DNA from: JBBQNR01 sp963774075
Lineage (GTDB): Bacteria; Actinomycetota; Thermoleophilia; Solirubrobacterales; JBBDJG01
Length of the DNA: 64,000 nucleotides
Assembly (NCBI GenBank): GCA_963774075.1
Contig: CAVZDP010000003.1
Coordinates: 496,001-560,000 of the forward strand
Reading direction: 5' to 3'
In this document: positions 1 through 8,282 of the stretch, in pieces
How positions within the stretch are numbered: the first letter of the stretch is position 1
Layout: every line of letters starts with the position of its first letter
Program-made: the position numbers and the translations under genes
Notes under the pieces: generated by a model
The model's input: only the letters and a program-made list of their open reading frames with translations
Told to the model about the DNA's origin: nothing
Databases searched by the model: none

Positions 1-1379
1 CCGTCCAACGAGCGCCGGACCCCCCGCGCGCCGACGAGCAGGACGTGGTCGGGATCGAGGGCGAGCACCGCCTGTGGTCGCGCGAGGCTGTTCGCGGCGA
101 GCGGCCGCCACGTGCGCCCGGCGTCGTCCGTGCGGTGAAGCGAGCCGGATACGTCGAGCGCAAAGCCGGTGAGCTGCGAGGCGAAGGAGACGTCGATCAC
201 GTCCTGGTCGCTCGGGGGCGCCAGGTAGCTCCAGGTTGCGCCGCCGTCGTCCGTGGCGGCGATGCGACCGCGCTGCCCGATCGCGAAGGCTTCGCCCTGG
301 CGAGACCCCGGCGACGCGGCAAAGCGCGAAGACTGGGACCGGGCGGCCAGTCCTGTGAATCCGCCACCGAGGGACCTACCCATCTCCGACCAAGTGCCGC
401 CTCCGTTGGAAGAGATCGACACCGCGCCGGACCCGCCCGCGGCCACGGCGCGTAGCGGAGCGGAGAACGCGATTGCGTAGGCGGCGCCAGGACGCAGCGA
501 GCCCACCGACCAGAACAACCCCCCATCCCACGTGCGGAGGACGCGCTCACCCCCCTTCGTCGCGGCCAGGCACGCGAGCGCGCTTTCGCAGCGCACAGAG
601 CTCAGCTCGAGCGAGCCGGCGAATGGAAGCGGCAGCCACGTGCGGCCGCCATCGACGCTCTTGGCGATCGCGCCGGCGCCGACGGCATAGGCCGACCCCT
701 CGTCGGCGAAGACGGCGTCCTCGAAGCCCCCGCGTCGCGAATGGACGCGCGACCACGACACTCCCCCGTTCGACGTGGTGTAGATGCCACCCGCGGTCGT
801 TGCGATCCCCGCATCCGGTTCACGGAAGGTGAGGCTGGTCGCCGCCGCCGGTCCGCCGTCCTGCGCGGTGCCCGGGACGTCCGCCATCCGGTTCCAGCTG
901 GCACCCCCATCGCCGCTGCGCATGACCTTGCCGTCCTCAAGCAAGAGATAGACGACCTCGTGCGCCGGAAACGCAACGGACACCACCGGAACGCGGCAGC
1001 GCGAGTCCCTCGCCGTCCACGGCAGGCGCCTGAACGTGGCGCCCGCGTCATCGGAGCGTCTAACCGCGCAGTCGGCGGCGAGAACGAGGGAGTCGGAGTC
1101 GACCGCGCCGAGATCGGATATTTCATCGGTGACGCCCGTTGCGAGCCCGGTCCACGACAGGCCGCCGTCGCTGCTTCGGAGCAAGGTTCCGAATTCGCCA
1201 CCCGCATACCCGATGCTGCCGGCGAACGTGAGAGCGCGAATCGTGTTCCCCTGAGGCACCGGGCTGCTCCACGTCCAACCCGAGTGCCCGACGCCCGTGC
1301 CGCCGTTCTCCTCGGCGGCGGCGCCCGGAGGTCCTGCTGCCAGCAGGAGCATGGCCAGTGCGAGCAGGCGGAGCGGCAT
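1..1379 (-). CDS. Secreted Asp-box (BNR/Ycf48-like) repeat protein, C-terminus cut by window edge
   Basis: The frame is open from an ATG at 1379 to the window edge (459 visible codons, no stop), so the C-terminus is missing. Residues 1-22 form a signal peptide (MPLRLLALAMLLLAAGPPG). The mature part has repeated Asp-box motifs of the form S-x-D-G-G-x-S/T-W, for example SSDGGLSW, RSDDAGATF, RSGDGGAS, TSNGGVSW and SVDGGRTW, spaced about 40-50 residues apart. Such repeats form the blades of sialidase-like beta-propellers, including the Ycf48/WD40-like group. The protein is probably exported and folds as a propeller; its ligand cannot be read from the sequence. It sits just downstream of fumarase on the same strand, with no evident functional link. 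Confidence 0.8.
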   Translation of the reverse strand, partial: MPLRLLALAMLLLAAGPPGAAAEENGGTGVGHSGWTWSSPVPQGNTIRALTFAGSIGYAGGEFGTLLRSSDGGLSWTGLATGVTDEISDLGAVDSDSLVLAADCAVRRSDDAGATFRRLPWTARDSRCRVPVVSVAFPAHEVVYLLLEDGKVMRSGDGGASWNRMADVPGTAQDGGPAAATSLTFREPDAGIATTAGGIYTTSNGGVSWSRVHSRRGGFEDAVFADEGSAYAVGAGAIAKSVDGGRTWLPLPFAGSLELSSVRCESALACLAATKGGERVLRTWDGGLFWSVGSLRPGAAYAIAFSAPLRAVAAGGSGAVSISSNGGGTWSEMGRSLGGGFTGLAARSQSSRFAASPGSRQGEAFAIGQRGRIAATDDGGATWSYLAPPSDQDVIDVSFASQLTGFALDVSGSLHRTDDAGRTWRPLAANSLARPQAVLALDPDHVLLVGARGVRRSLD

Positions 1380-1420
1380 CGAGTCAGTAAACCCGAACGC
1401 CGGCGCCTCGGTTGCGGTGG

Positions 1421-2761
1421 CTAGAGGTTGCCCTTGGCCATCTTGGCCAGATCGAGCGCTTCGTCGAGCGTCTTCTCGTCCACGCCGTGATCGCGGGCGA
1501 CTTCGCGCAGCGAGCGCCCGCTGGATGCGGCTTCCTTCACGATTTCTCCGACCTTGTCGTACCCGATGTAGGGGTTGAGCGCGGTCGCGGCTGTGAGCGA
1601 AGCCTCGGCGTGGCGATCGAGCATCTCGCGGTTCACCTCGAGGCCGTCGACGCACTTCTCCGCGAAGAGCACCGAAGAGCTCGAGAGCAGCCGCACCTGG
1701 TCCAGGAGATTGCGGGCGATCACCGGCACCCGCACGTTGAGCTCGAACTGCCCCTGGCTGCCGGCTACGGTCACCGTGGTGTCGTTGCCAATTACCTGCG
1801 CGCTCACCTGGAGCACGACCTCCGGTATCACCGGATTCACCTTCCCGGGCATTATCGAGCTGCCCTTCTGGAGCTCCGGGAGTCTCAGCTCGGCGAGGCC
1901 GGTTCGCGGCCCCGAGCCCATCAGCGCCAGGTCGTTGGCGATCTTCGTGAGCGAGACGGCGATCACCTTCATGGCCCCGGAGAGCTCGACGAGCGAGTCT
2001 CGGGCCGCCTGCGCCTCGAACGGGTCCTCCGGACCCTTGATTTCGAGGCCGGTCGCCTCCGAGAGCTTCGCGCGCACGCGCGCGGCGAACTCGGGATGCG
2101 TGTTGAGCCCGGTGCCCGTGGCCGTGCCGCCGAGGGGGATCTGCCCAACGCGCGGGAGCGCCGACGCGATGCGCGCGCGCCCGAGCCGGATCTGCGCCGC
2201 GTAGCCGCCGAACTCCTGGCCCACCGTGACGGGCACGGCGTCCATCAGATGCGTGCGGCCCGTCTTCACGAACTCCGCGAACTCGTCCGCCTTGCGGGCG
2301 AGGGAGCGCTCGAGTTGCTCGAGGCCCGGCAGCAGGTGCTCGTGCACCTCGCTGAGAGCGGCCAGGTGAACTGCCGACGGGAAGACGTCATTCGACGACT
2401 GCCCCATGTTGACGTGGTCGTTGGGGTGCACCGGCTCGCCGGCGAGGTTGGCGATCACCTCGTTGGCGTTCATGTTCGACGACGTGCCGGAGCCGGTCTG
2501 GAACACGTCGACGGGGAACTGGTCGTCGTGCAGTCCCTCCGCGACCTCGTCGGCGGCGCGCGCGATCCGCTCGGCGAGCTCGGAGTCGAGGAGCCCGAGC
2601 TCGGCGTTCACTCGCGCCGCTGCAGCTTTGATCCGTCCGAGCCAGTGGATCACGGGTGCCGGGATAGGCTCACCGGAGACGCGGAAGTTCTCGACCGCCT
2701 TACTCGTCTCGGGTCCCCACAGCTGCTGCCGCGCTGGCGACCGTTGCGCTGCCTTGGCCAC
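1421..2761 (-). CDS. fumC: Class II fumarate hydratase
   Basis: Fumarase C interconverts fumarate and L-malate in the TCA cycle in the cytosol. Visible family signatures are GSGTSSNMN (about residues 90-98), the substrate-site TGRTHLMDA (His171) and the superfamily loop GSSIMPGKVNP (about residue 300), which carries the catalytic Ser. It has 446 residues, slightly short for the family (about 460-470). The usual N-terminal segment of the type ER-D-x-M-G is absent, and an in-frame TAG lies just upstream of the GTG start, so the N-terminus is truly short. No Shine-Dalgarno is seen; a TAGAGT box ends 6 nt before the GTG, suggesting a leaderless message. The SSADH gene lies 17 bp upstream on the same strand. 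Confidence 0.93.
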   Translation of the reverse strand: MAKAAQRSPARQQLWGPETSKAVENFRVSGEPIPAPVIHWLGRIKAAAARVNAELGLLDSELAERIARAADEVAEGLHDDQFPVDVFQTGSGTSSNMNANEVIANLAGEPVHPNDHVNMGQSSNDVFPSAVHLAALSEVHEHLLPGLEQLERSLARKADEFAEFVKTGRTHLMDAVPVTVGQEFGGYAAQIRLGRARIASALPRVGQIPLGGTATGTGLNTHPEFAARVRAKLSEATGLEIKGPEDPFEAQAARDSLVELSGAMKVIAVSLTKIANDLALMGSGPRTGLAELRLPELQKGSSIMPGKVNPVIPEVVLQVSAQVIGNDTTVTVAGSQGQFELNVRVPVIARNLLDQVRLLSSSSVLFAEKCVDGLEVNREMLDRHAEASLTAATALNPYIGYDKVGEIVKEAASSGRSLREVARDHGVDEKTLDEALDLAKMAKGNL

Positions 2762-2767
2762 GTGCCA

Positions 2768-2773
2768 ACTCTA
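2768..2773 (-). promoter_or_regulatory. Candidate -10 box for leaderless fumC
   Basis: Read on the minus strand, TAGAGT is followed by the six bases TGGCAC and then the GTG start of fumC. This TANNNT-N6-RTG layout recurs in front of many genes here and would put the transcription start at or next to the start codon. No -35 box was assigned. Confidence 0.4.
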
Positions 2774-2778
2774 TTAGC

Positions 2779-4266
2779 CTACGAGGAAGGGAGAGCGCAG
2801 TACTTGATGTCCAGGTACTCCTCGATGCCCTCGTAGCCACCCTCGCGACCGAAGCCGGAGTGCTTGATGCCGCCGAACGGGGCCGCCGGGTTGGACACCT
2901 TGCCCTGGTTCAATCCGACCATGCCGTACTCCAGGCTCTCCATCACGCGGAAGGCTCGTTCGAAGTCGCGCGTGTACATGTAGGCGACGAGTCCGTACTC
3001 GGTGTCGTTTGCCTGACGCACCGCTTCCTGATCGTCGGCGAAGGCCTTGACTGGCGCGACCGGCCCGAAGATCTCTTCCTTGAGCAGGCGGGCGTCGTCC
3101 GGCACCTCGGTCAGCACGGTCGGTGGGTAGAAGTAACCCGGCCCGTCGAGGCGCTTGCCGCCGAGCACGACCTTCGCGCCTCGCCGCACGGCATCCTCGA
3201 CGAGCTCTTCGACCTTCTCGAGCTGCTGGGCGCTGACCAGAGGACCTACCTGCACCCCCTCCTCGCTGCCGCGACCCACCCGAAGCGCCCCCATTCGCTC
3301 CTTCAGTCCCTCCACGAAGGCGTCGTGGAGCGATTCCGCCACGTGGAAGCGGTTGGCGGCGGTACACGCCTCGCCGATGTTGCGCATCTTCGCCAGGACG
3401 GCGCCCTCGACGGCGGCGTCGAGGTCGGCGTCCTCGAACACGAGGAAGGGAGCGTTGCCCCCGAGCTCCATCGAGACGCGCAGGAGCTGGTCGGCTGACT
3501 GCTCCACGAGCTTGCGCCCCACCTCCGTGGATCCGGTGAAGCTCAACTTGCGCAACCGGAAGTCCTTCAGCAGCGGCTCAGAGACGGCGCTCGACGAGGA
3601 GCTCGTGATCACGTTCAAGACGCCGTCGGGCAGCCCGGCCTCCTGGAGGATCTGGGTGACCGCGAGGGCGCTCAGCGGCGTCAGGCTCGCGGGTTTGAGG
3701 ATCATCGTGCAGCCGGCCGCCACTGCGGGCCCGACCTTGCGCGTCGCCATCGCCGTCGGGAAGTTCCAGGGCGTGATCATGTAGGCGGGACCCACGGCCT
3801 GCTTCATCACCAGTAGGTGCGCGTCGCCGCTCGGCGCCGTCTGGTAGCGGCCGTCGATCCGCACGGCCTGCTCCGCGAACCAGCGGAAGAACTCTGCCGC
3901 GTATGTGACCTCGCCGCGCGACTCCTCGACCGACTTGCCCATCTCGAGCGTCATCAGCAGCGCCAGGTCGTCCGCGCGCTCGTTCATCAGCTCGTATGCG
4001 CCGGTCAGGATCTCTCCCCGCTGCCGGGGAGCAACGTCCCGCCAGCTCTGCTGCGCGGCGTGCGCCGCCTCGAGCGCCTCCAGCGCGTCGCCAGGAGTTG
4101 CGTCGGCGACCTCGGCGATCGTCTCGCCGTTGGAGGGGTCCTCGACCGCGAACGTCCGGCCACCCTCCGCGTCACGCCAGCGGCCGCCCACGAAGAGCTG
4201 CTTCGGTACCCGCCCGACCAGCTCTCGCTCTCTCTCTCGCTCCCGCTCTCTCGTGTCAACCGCCAT
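2779..4266 (-). CDS. gabD: NAD(P)-dependent succinate-semialdehyde dehydrogenase
   Basis: This is an aldehyde dehydrogenase of the succinate-semialdehyde type (495 aa), oxidising succinic semialdehyde to succinate, which would feed the fumarase encoded next to it. It shows the NAD-site motif PWNFP (167-171), FTGSTEVG (243-250), the catalytic Glu267 in MELGG and nucleophile Cys301 in GEACTAANR, and the closing PFGGIKHSGFGREGG typical of GabD. I chose the ATG at 4266 because GGACGAGGAGG lies at the right distance upstream. A longer frame to 4395 exists but adds no conserved sequence. The N-terminus contains an Arg-Glu dipeptide run (residues 6-15) encoded by a GA-rich microsatellite. Exact substrate is inferred from family resemblance. 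Confidence 0.88.
   Translation of the reverse strand: MAVDTRERERERERELVGRVPKQLFVGGRWRDAEGGRTFAVEDPSNGETIAEVADATPGDALEALEAAHAAQQSWRDVAPRQRGEILTGAYELMNERADDLALLMTLEMGKSVEESRGEVTYAAEFFRWFAEQAVRIDGRYQTAPSGDAHLLVMKQAVGPAYMITPWNFPTAMATRKVGPAVAAGCTMILKPASLTPLSALAVTQILQEAGLPDGVLNVITSSSSSAVSEPLLKDFRLRKLSFTGSTEVGRKLVEQSADQLLRVSMELGGNAPFLVFEDADLDAAVEGAVLAKMRNIGEACTAANRFHVAESLHDAFVEGLKERMGALRVGRGSEEGVQVGPLVSAQQLEKVEELVEDAVRRGAKVVLGGKRLDGPGYFYPPTVLTEVPDDARLLKEEIFGPVAPVKAFADDQEAVRQANDTEYGLVAYMYTRDFERAFRVMESLEYGMVGLNQGKVSNPAAPFGGIKHSGFGREGGYEGIEEYLDIKYCALPSS
4221..4255. repeat. CT/GA-rich microsatellite within gabD
   Basis: The plus strand is a run of CT and CG dinucleotides such as GCTCTCTCTCTCGCTC. On the coding strand it specifies an RERERERERE-type tract at the N-terminus of the dehydrogenase. 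Its length is a multiple of two rather than three in its purest part, so slippage would shift the reading frame. Confidence 0.6.
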
Positions 4267-4414
4267 GTTGGAGCCTCCTCGTCCCATGTCTGACTGCCGA
4301 AGGCCTGTGGAGCGGCCTCTATCCTGAAATCTAGGCCACCGTGGTGAGACCGCAACCCGGGAGCTGGGAACCGCCCGAAGCGCGACTTTCGACACGGCTC
4401 GGGCGTTTCAGGGC

Positions 4415-5857
4415 ATGGCGGCCGCTGCGGACCCCCCCACCGATGCCAAAACGAAGGACATGAGAAGGACAGCGTCGACAGCGACGTGCCTTGCGTTCCT
4501 GCTGACGATGGGCCTGGTGCTCCCGTCGGCAAGCGGTGCCGCTGCGCGCTGGACCCTCCGCGGAGCAGGATGGGGGCACGGCATCGGTATGAGTCAGTAC
4601 GGCGCGTACGGGTTCGCTCGCAACGGCCACGACTACCGCGCCATCCTGGCCCACTACTACCAGGGCACCCGCATCGAGCGCCGCGGGCCGAGTGTCGTCC
4701 GCGTTCTCCTGCAGGCGAACCGCTCGACCTTCTCCTTCACGGGGGCGACGCGTGCCGGCGAGCGGGACCTGAAGGAAGACTCCATCTACAAGGCGACCAG
4801 GAGCGGGCCCTACGTGCAGCTGCGAAGCCCGCGTGGCCGTACGCTCGCGACCTACGTTGACGTGCTCCCAGTCTCGGGCGACGAGTCGGTGCGATTGCTG
4901 GGTCGCGCCGGCAACGGCGTCAGCAACGGCTACTACCGCGGCTCGCTGGAGCTGCGCACGGCAGTCGGCTCCGGCTTGAACGCAATCAACACGGTGGGCC
5001 TCGAGAGCTACGTGCAGGGCGTCGTGCCGGCCGAGAGCCCACCGATCTGGCCCGCCCAGGCACTCGCCGCGCAGGCCGTGGCCGCCCGCACTTACGCGCT
5101 CGCGACCGGGGTCGGCGGCAAGGGATTCGACCAGTACCCCGACACGCGTAGCCAGGTCTACCGCGGCCTGCAGGCCGAGACGCCCTCCACGAACAACGCC
5201 GTCGGCGCGACCCGCGGGGAGGTCGTCACCTACGGCGGCAGCATCGTGGTCACGTACTTCTTCTCCACCTCGGGCGGCAAGACCGAGAACGTCGAGAACG
5301 TCTTCACGCGCAGCGACCCAAAGCCTTGGCTCAAGGGCGTCAACGACCCCTACGACGACGCCTCCCCGTATCACCGCTGGGGTCCGTACACCCTTTCGCG
5401 ACGGAGCCTGAGCGCCAAGCTCGGGAACTACGTGAAGGGGCGCTTCCGTCGCCTGAAGGGGATCAAGCGCGGCGTCTCGCCGAGGGTCGTGCGCGCGGTC
5501 GTGCAGGGCACGCGCGGCAACGTCGAAGTGACGGGCGCTCAGCTTCGCGCCCGGCTGGGCCTGCGCGACACCTGGTTCTACCTTCGCCGCGTGTCCACCG
5601 AGGCGAAGCGCGCCAAAGCCCGCACCGCGAGCGGCACGCGGCCGCTGGCCGCGCTGCACGGTCGAGTCGATCCGGCTTCCGGGCGCTTCGTCTCGCTCCA
5701 GAAGTTCCGGGAGGGGCGCTGGGCGACAATCGAGCGGGTTCCGCTCGTCAGCGACGGCGGGGAAGCGGCCGGCTTCCGTTTCCACGTCGGCGAAGCCGGG
5801 CGCTACCGCGTCAGCGCCGGTTGGGCGCCGGGCCCGGCTGTCGCAGTCGATCCGTAG
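4415..5857 (+). CDS. Secreted SpoIID/LytB-domain protein
   Basis: SpoIID/LytB proteins act on the cell wall outside the membrane; SpoIID itself is a peptidoglycan lytic transglycosylase. This 480-aa product has a hydrophobic export signal (about residues 23-42), then WGHGIGMSQYGAYG (53-66), then the core VPAESPPIWPAQALAAQAVA with the conserved Glu, followed by ARTYAL. About 100 residues after the core form a beta-rich tail. Having the GHG motif before the core is the usual arrangement in actinobacterial members. The start could instead be the ATG at 4460 (MRRTAST), which gives a cleaner signal peptide, although its purine-rich stretch sits too close to be a good ribosome site. It is transcribed away from gabD. 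Cell-wall remodelling is an inference; sporulation need not be involved. Confidence 0.82.
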   Translation: MAAAADPPTDAKTKDMRRTASTATCLAFLLTMGLVLPSASGAAARWTLRGAGWGHGIGMSQYGAYGFARNGHDYRAILAHYYQGTRIERRGPSVVRVLLQANRSTFSFTGATRAGERDLKEDSIYKATRSGPYVQLRSPRGRTLATYVDVLPVSGDESVRLLGRAGNGVSNGYYRGSLELRTAVGSGLNAINTVGLESYVQGVVPAESPPIWPAQALAAQAVAARTYALATGVGGKGFDQYPDTRSQVYRGLQAETPSTNNAVGATRGEVVTYGGSIVVTYFFSTSGGKTENVENVFTRSDPKPWLKGVNDPYDDASPYHRWGPYTLSRRSLSAKLGNYVKGRFRRLKGIKRGVSPRVVRAVVQGTRGNVEVTGAQLRARLGLRDTWFYLRRVSTEAKRAKARTASGTRPLAALHGRVDPASGRFVSLQKFREGRWATIERVPLVSDGGEAAGFRFHVGEAGRYRVSAGWAPGPAVAVDP

Positions 5858-5896
5858 CGAGCCGCCGTCGCTCCGTCCGCCGGGTGGGCGGCGCCG

Positions 5897-6922
5897 TCAA
5901 GCGCTGAACTTGATCGTCAGCACCTCGCCGTCCTCGACGACGTACTCGCGACCCTCGGTGCGCAGCTTGCCCTGCTCCCGGGCACGGGCGAACGAGCCGA
6001 GCTCGACCAGGTCGCCCCAGCCGACCACCTCGGCGCGCACGAAGCCGCGCTCCATGTCGGTGTGCACGCGCCCGGCCGCCTCGGCGGCGGCGCTCCCACG
6101 CCGGAGGCTTCGAGCCCGCACCTCCTCCCCCCCGACCGCCGTGAAGAAGGTGATCAGACCGAGCAGCTCGTAGGCGGCCCGCACAACCGCGCCGAGCGCG
6201 TCCGATTGCAGCCCGAGCTCCGCCCGCATCGCGCGCGCCTCCTCGGGGTCGAGCTCGCGCAGCTCCGCCTCGTCGAGCGCGCATACGGCGACCGCGGCCC
6301 TTCCTTCGAGGGCAGCGGGCACGCCCTCTCCCTCCGAGACGTTCGCCACGACGAGCGACGGCTTCGACGTTATGAGGCCGGCTTCGGGCGGCGCCGGCCG
6401 GCCCGCCGCCAGCTCCTCGCGCACGTGCTCCCAGAGCTCCGCCTCCGCTCGCGCCTCGCGCACGCCTCCACCCGCGCGGCGAGCGGCATCGGACGCGCGC
6501 TTCTCGGCGCTTTCGAGGTCGGCCAGCAGGAGCTCCGTCTCCACGGTCTCCAGATCGGCCACCGGATTCAGCTCGCCGTGTGGATGCGCGACCTGCGGTT
6601 GCTCGAATGCGCGCACGACGTGCAGCAAGGCATCCACGTCGCGGATGTGGCCGAGGAAGCGGTTGCCGAGACCCTCGCCCTTGTGCGCACCGCGGACGAG
6701 GCCGGCGACGTCGACGAACTCGATCTGCTCCGGCGTCCTGCGGGCGATCCCGAGCGCGTCGCCGATGCGGTCGATGCGGTCGTCCGCCACCGGCACGATC
6801 GCGACGTTCGGCTCAACCGTCGTGAAGGGATACTCGGCCGCCTCCGCTGCCGCGCGGGTGAGCGCGTTGAAGAGGGTCGACTTGCCGGCGTTGGGCAGGC
6901 CGACGATGCCGACTCGCATCAT
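5897..6922 (-). CDS. ychF: Redox-regulated ATPase YchF (Obg family)
   Basis: YchF/OLA1 is a P-loop protein of the Obg-HflX group that binds ATP, associates with ribosomes and responds to oxidative stress. The start MMRVGIVGLPNAGKST contains the G1 loop at residues 8-16; the G3 region DVAGLVRGAHKGEGLGN follows, and the nucleotide-specificity motif is NVSE instead of NKxD, which is the YchF hallmark. The C-terminal TGS domain ends in REYVVEDGEVLTIKFSA. It is 341 aa, a little shorter than the usual about 363. Tandem ATGs at 6922/6919 start it 13 bp after the methyltransferase stop codon, suggesting one transcript. A longer open frame upstream overlaps that gene and is not coding. Confidence 0.93.
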   Translation of the reverse strand: MMRVGIVGLPNAGKSTLFNALTRAAAEAAEYPFTTVEPNVAIVPVADDRIDRIGDALGIARRTPEQIEFVDVAGLVRGAHKGEGLGNRFLGHIRDVDALLHVVRAFEQPQVAHPHGELNPVADLETVETELLLADLESAEKRASDAARRAGGGVREARAEAELWEHVREELAAGRPAPPEAGLITSKPSLVVANVSEGEGVPAALEGRAAVAVCALDEAELRELDPEEARAMRAELGLQSDALGAVVRAAYELLGLITFFTAVGGEEVRARSLRRGSAAAEAAGRVHTDMERGFVRAEVVGWGDLVELGSFARAREQGKLRTEGREYVVEDGEVLTIKFSA

Positions 6923-6935
6923 CGCCCGCGGGGGC

Positions 6936-7544
6936 TCAACGCGAGAGGCGCGCGAAGTACGCGAGCGGAGAGCCGAGCCTCCGCTCGAACGTGAGGCCCG
7001 CTCTACCGGCGCGCTCGCGCAGCTTGCCGCTCGTGACCATGTGCGGGTCTCCGAACAGCTCGCCCACCACCAGTCTCCCGCCCGGCTTGACCACGCGGGC
7101 CAGCTCTCGCAGCGTGGCGTCCTGGTCCGGAATCTCGCCCAGAACGGTGACGAGGTAGGCCCCGTCGAAGCTGGCGTCGGGATATGGCAGGTTCTGCGCA
7201 TCTCCGAGCGTGGGCTCGATGTTGGCGACGCCCCTCTCGGAGGCCGCGCGCCCGACGTGGTCGAGCATCTTTTGCTGGATGTCGAAGATGGCGAGCGTCC
7301 CGTCTGCAAGCCGTGACGCCACCTCCAGGGAGTAGTAGCCCGTACCCGGCCCGACCTCGAGCAGGCGCTCCCCAGGAGCCGGCGAGAGGATCTCCAGCAG
7401 GCGCTTTCGCGTGATCCCCGGGTGAGGGGCCTCGACCCAGAAGCGCTGACCGTAAGGGCAGGCGGAAGGGTTCTTCCGCCACCAGAGCGCCACGGCCACG
7501 GTGGCGAGGCCGGCTGCGGCGAGGATGGCGCGCGCTGGTTGCAT
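6936..7544 (-). CDS. Class I SAM-dependent methyltransferase, membrane-anchored
   Basis: This 202-aa protein has an N-terminal hydrophobic stretch (about residues 5-22) that could anchor it in the membrane. A Rossmann methyltransferase domain follows: motif I LLEVGPGTGYYSLEVA (about 60-75), an acidic motif II at IFDIQ, and DASFDGAYLV with the post-motif REL.RVVKPGG. This is the UbiE/methyltransf_11 type pattern. No specificity residue was recognised, so the substrate is unknown. It is probably co-transcribed with ychF, which begins 13 bp after its stop, and with the small gene upstream. Confidence 0.75.
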   Translation of the reverse strand: MQPARAILAAAGLATVAVALWWRKNPSACPYGQRFWVEAPHPGITRKRLLEILSPAPGERLLEVGPGTGYYSLEVASRLADGTLAIFDIQQKMLDHVGRAASERGVANIEPTLGDAQNLPYPDASFDGAYLVTVLGEIPDQDATLRELARVVKPGGRLVVGELFGDPHMVTSGKLRERAGRAGLTFERRLGSPLAYFARLSR

Positions 7545-7554
7545 CTACAACTAC

Positions 7555-7785
7555 CTACGCGCCCGAGAACCCGATCCGGTGCTCGTCGGGCTCGCGCTTC
7601 ACGAATACCACCTGTGCGGAGTCGAGCGCGACCACGCCGTCCGCCGTGTCCAACTCGTGCCAGCCCTTGCCATTCTGAACGGCCTTTCGCAGCCTGGAGT
7701 AGTCGTCGTCGCCGATGCGAATTACGATCGCCTGGCCGCCCGAGAACCCGACCTCGACCCGCCTGGCGTATGCCTTTTCCGACAT
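7555..7785 (-). CDS. Small conserved-looking protein of unknown function (76 aa)
   Basis: I do not recognise this family. The frame begins with ATG preceded by AGGAG with a 5-nt spacer, the best Shine-Dalgarno in this cluster, which supports real translation. The product is soluble, mixed alpha/beta, with a beta-like start (RRVEVGFSGGQAIVIRIGD), a helix (DYSRLRKAVQNG), and two further strands (DGVVALDSAQVVFVKRE). That pattern resembles a small actinobacterial beta-sheet domain. It lies between the methylmalonyl-CoA epimerase and the methyltransferase, all on one strand with short gaps. Confidence 0.6.
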   Translation of the reverse strand: MSEKAYARRVEVGFSGGQAIVIRIGDDDYSRLRKAVQNGKGWHELDTADGVVALDSAQVVFVKREPDEHRIGFSGA

Positions 7786-7821
7786 CGCGTCTCCTATTGT
7801 CTAGCCGGCCTGAAGCGTCAT

Positions 7822-8232
7822 CTAGTGTCCGGGCGCCGGTTGCACCAGCTCGGTCAGCACTCCACCTGTGGCGGACGGGTGCAGGAACGCGACCCTGCTG
7901 TCCCTGATCCCCCTGCGCGGCTCCTCGTCGATCAGTCGCAGGCCCCGCTCCCGGCAGCGCTCGAGTGCCTCGGCAACGTCGGCGCAGCGATAGGCGGTGT
8001 GGTGAAGGCCGGGCCCGCGCTTTTCCAGAAACTTGCCGACCGGCGTGTCGCTCGCCAGCGGAGCCAGCAGCTCCACGTGGCTGTCGCCCACGCCCAGCAA
8101 TGCCGCCTCCACTCCCTGCTCGGTCACCGTCTCGCGGTGCTGCAGGGACATCTCGAGGGTCGTGCTGTAGAGCTCGATGGCGGCGTCCAAGTCATCGACG
8201 GCGACGCCGATGTGATCCAGGGAGGTGAACAT
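7822..8232 (-). CDS. mce: Methylmalonyl-CoA epimerase
   Basis: This vicinal-oxygen-chelate enzyme epimerises (2S)- and (2R)-methylmalonyl-CoA, linking propionyl-CoA carboxylation to methylmalonyl-CoA mutase. It has 136 aa, normal for the family. Metal-ligand motifs are LDHIGVAV at the start (His7), GLHHTAY (about 75-81) and the C-terminal TELVQP Glu. SHVELLAPLASDTPVGKFLEKRG is the typical central block. A TAGACT box ends 11 nt before the ATG on the minus strand. The carboxylase and mutase partners are not in the window. Confidence 0.9.
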   Translation of the reverse strand: MFTSLDHIGVAVDDLDAAIELYSTTLEMSLQHRETVTEQGVEAALLGVGDSHVELLAPLASDTPVGKFLEKRGPGLHHTAYRCADVAEALERCRERGLRLIDEEPRRGIRDSRVAFLHPSATGGVLTELVQPAPGH

Positions 8233-8282
8233 GCGGCCGAGGCAGTCTAGCGACCGCCGTTCGGCTCGCTTCGCCGTTGAGA

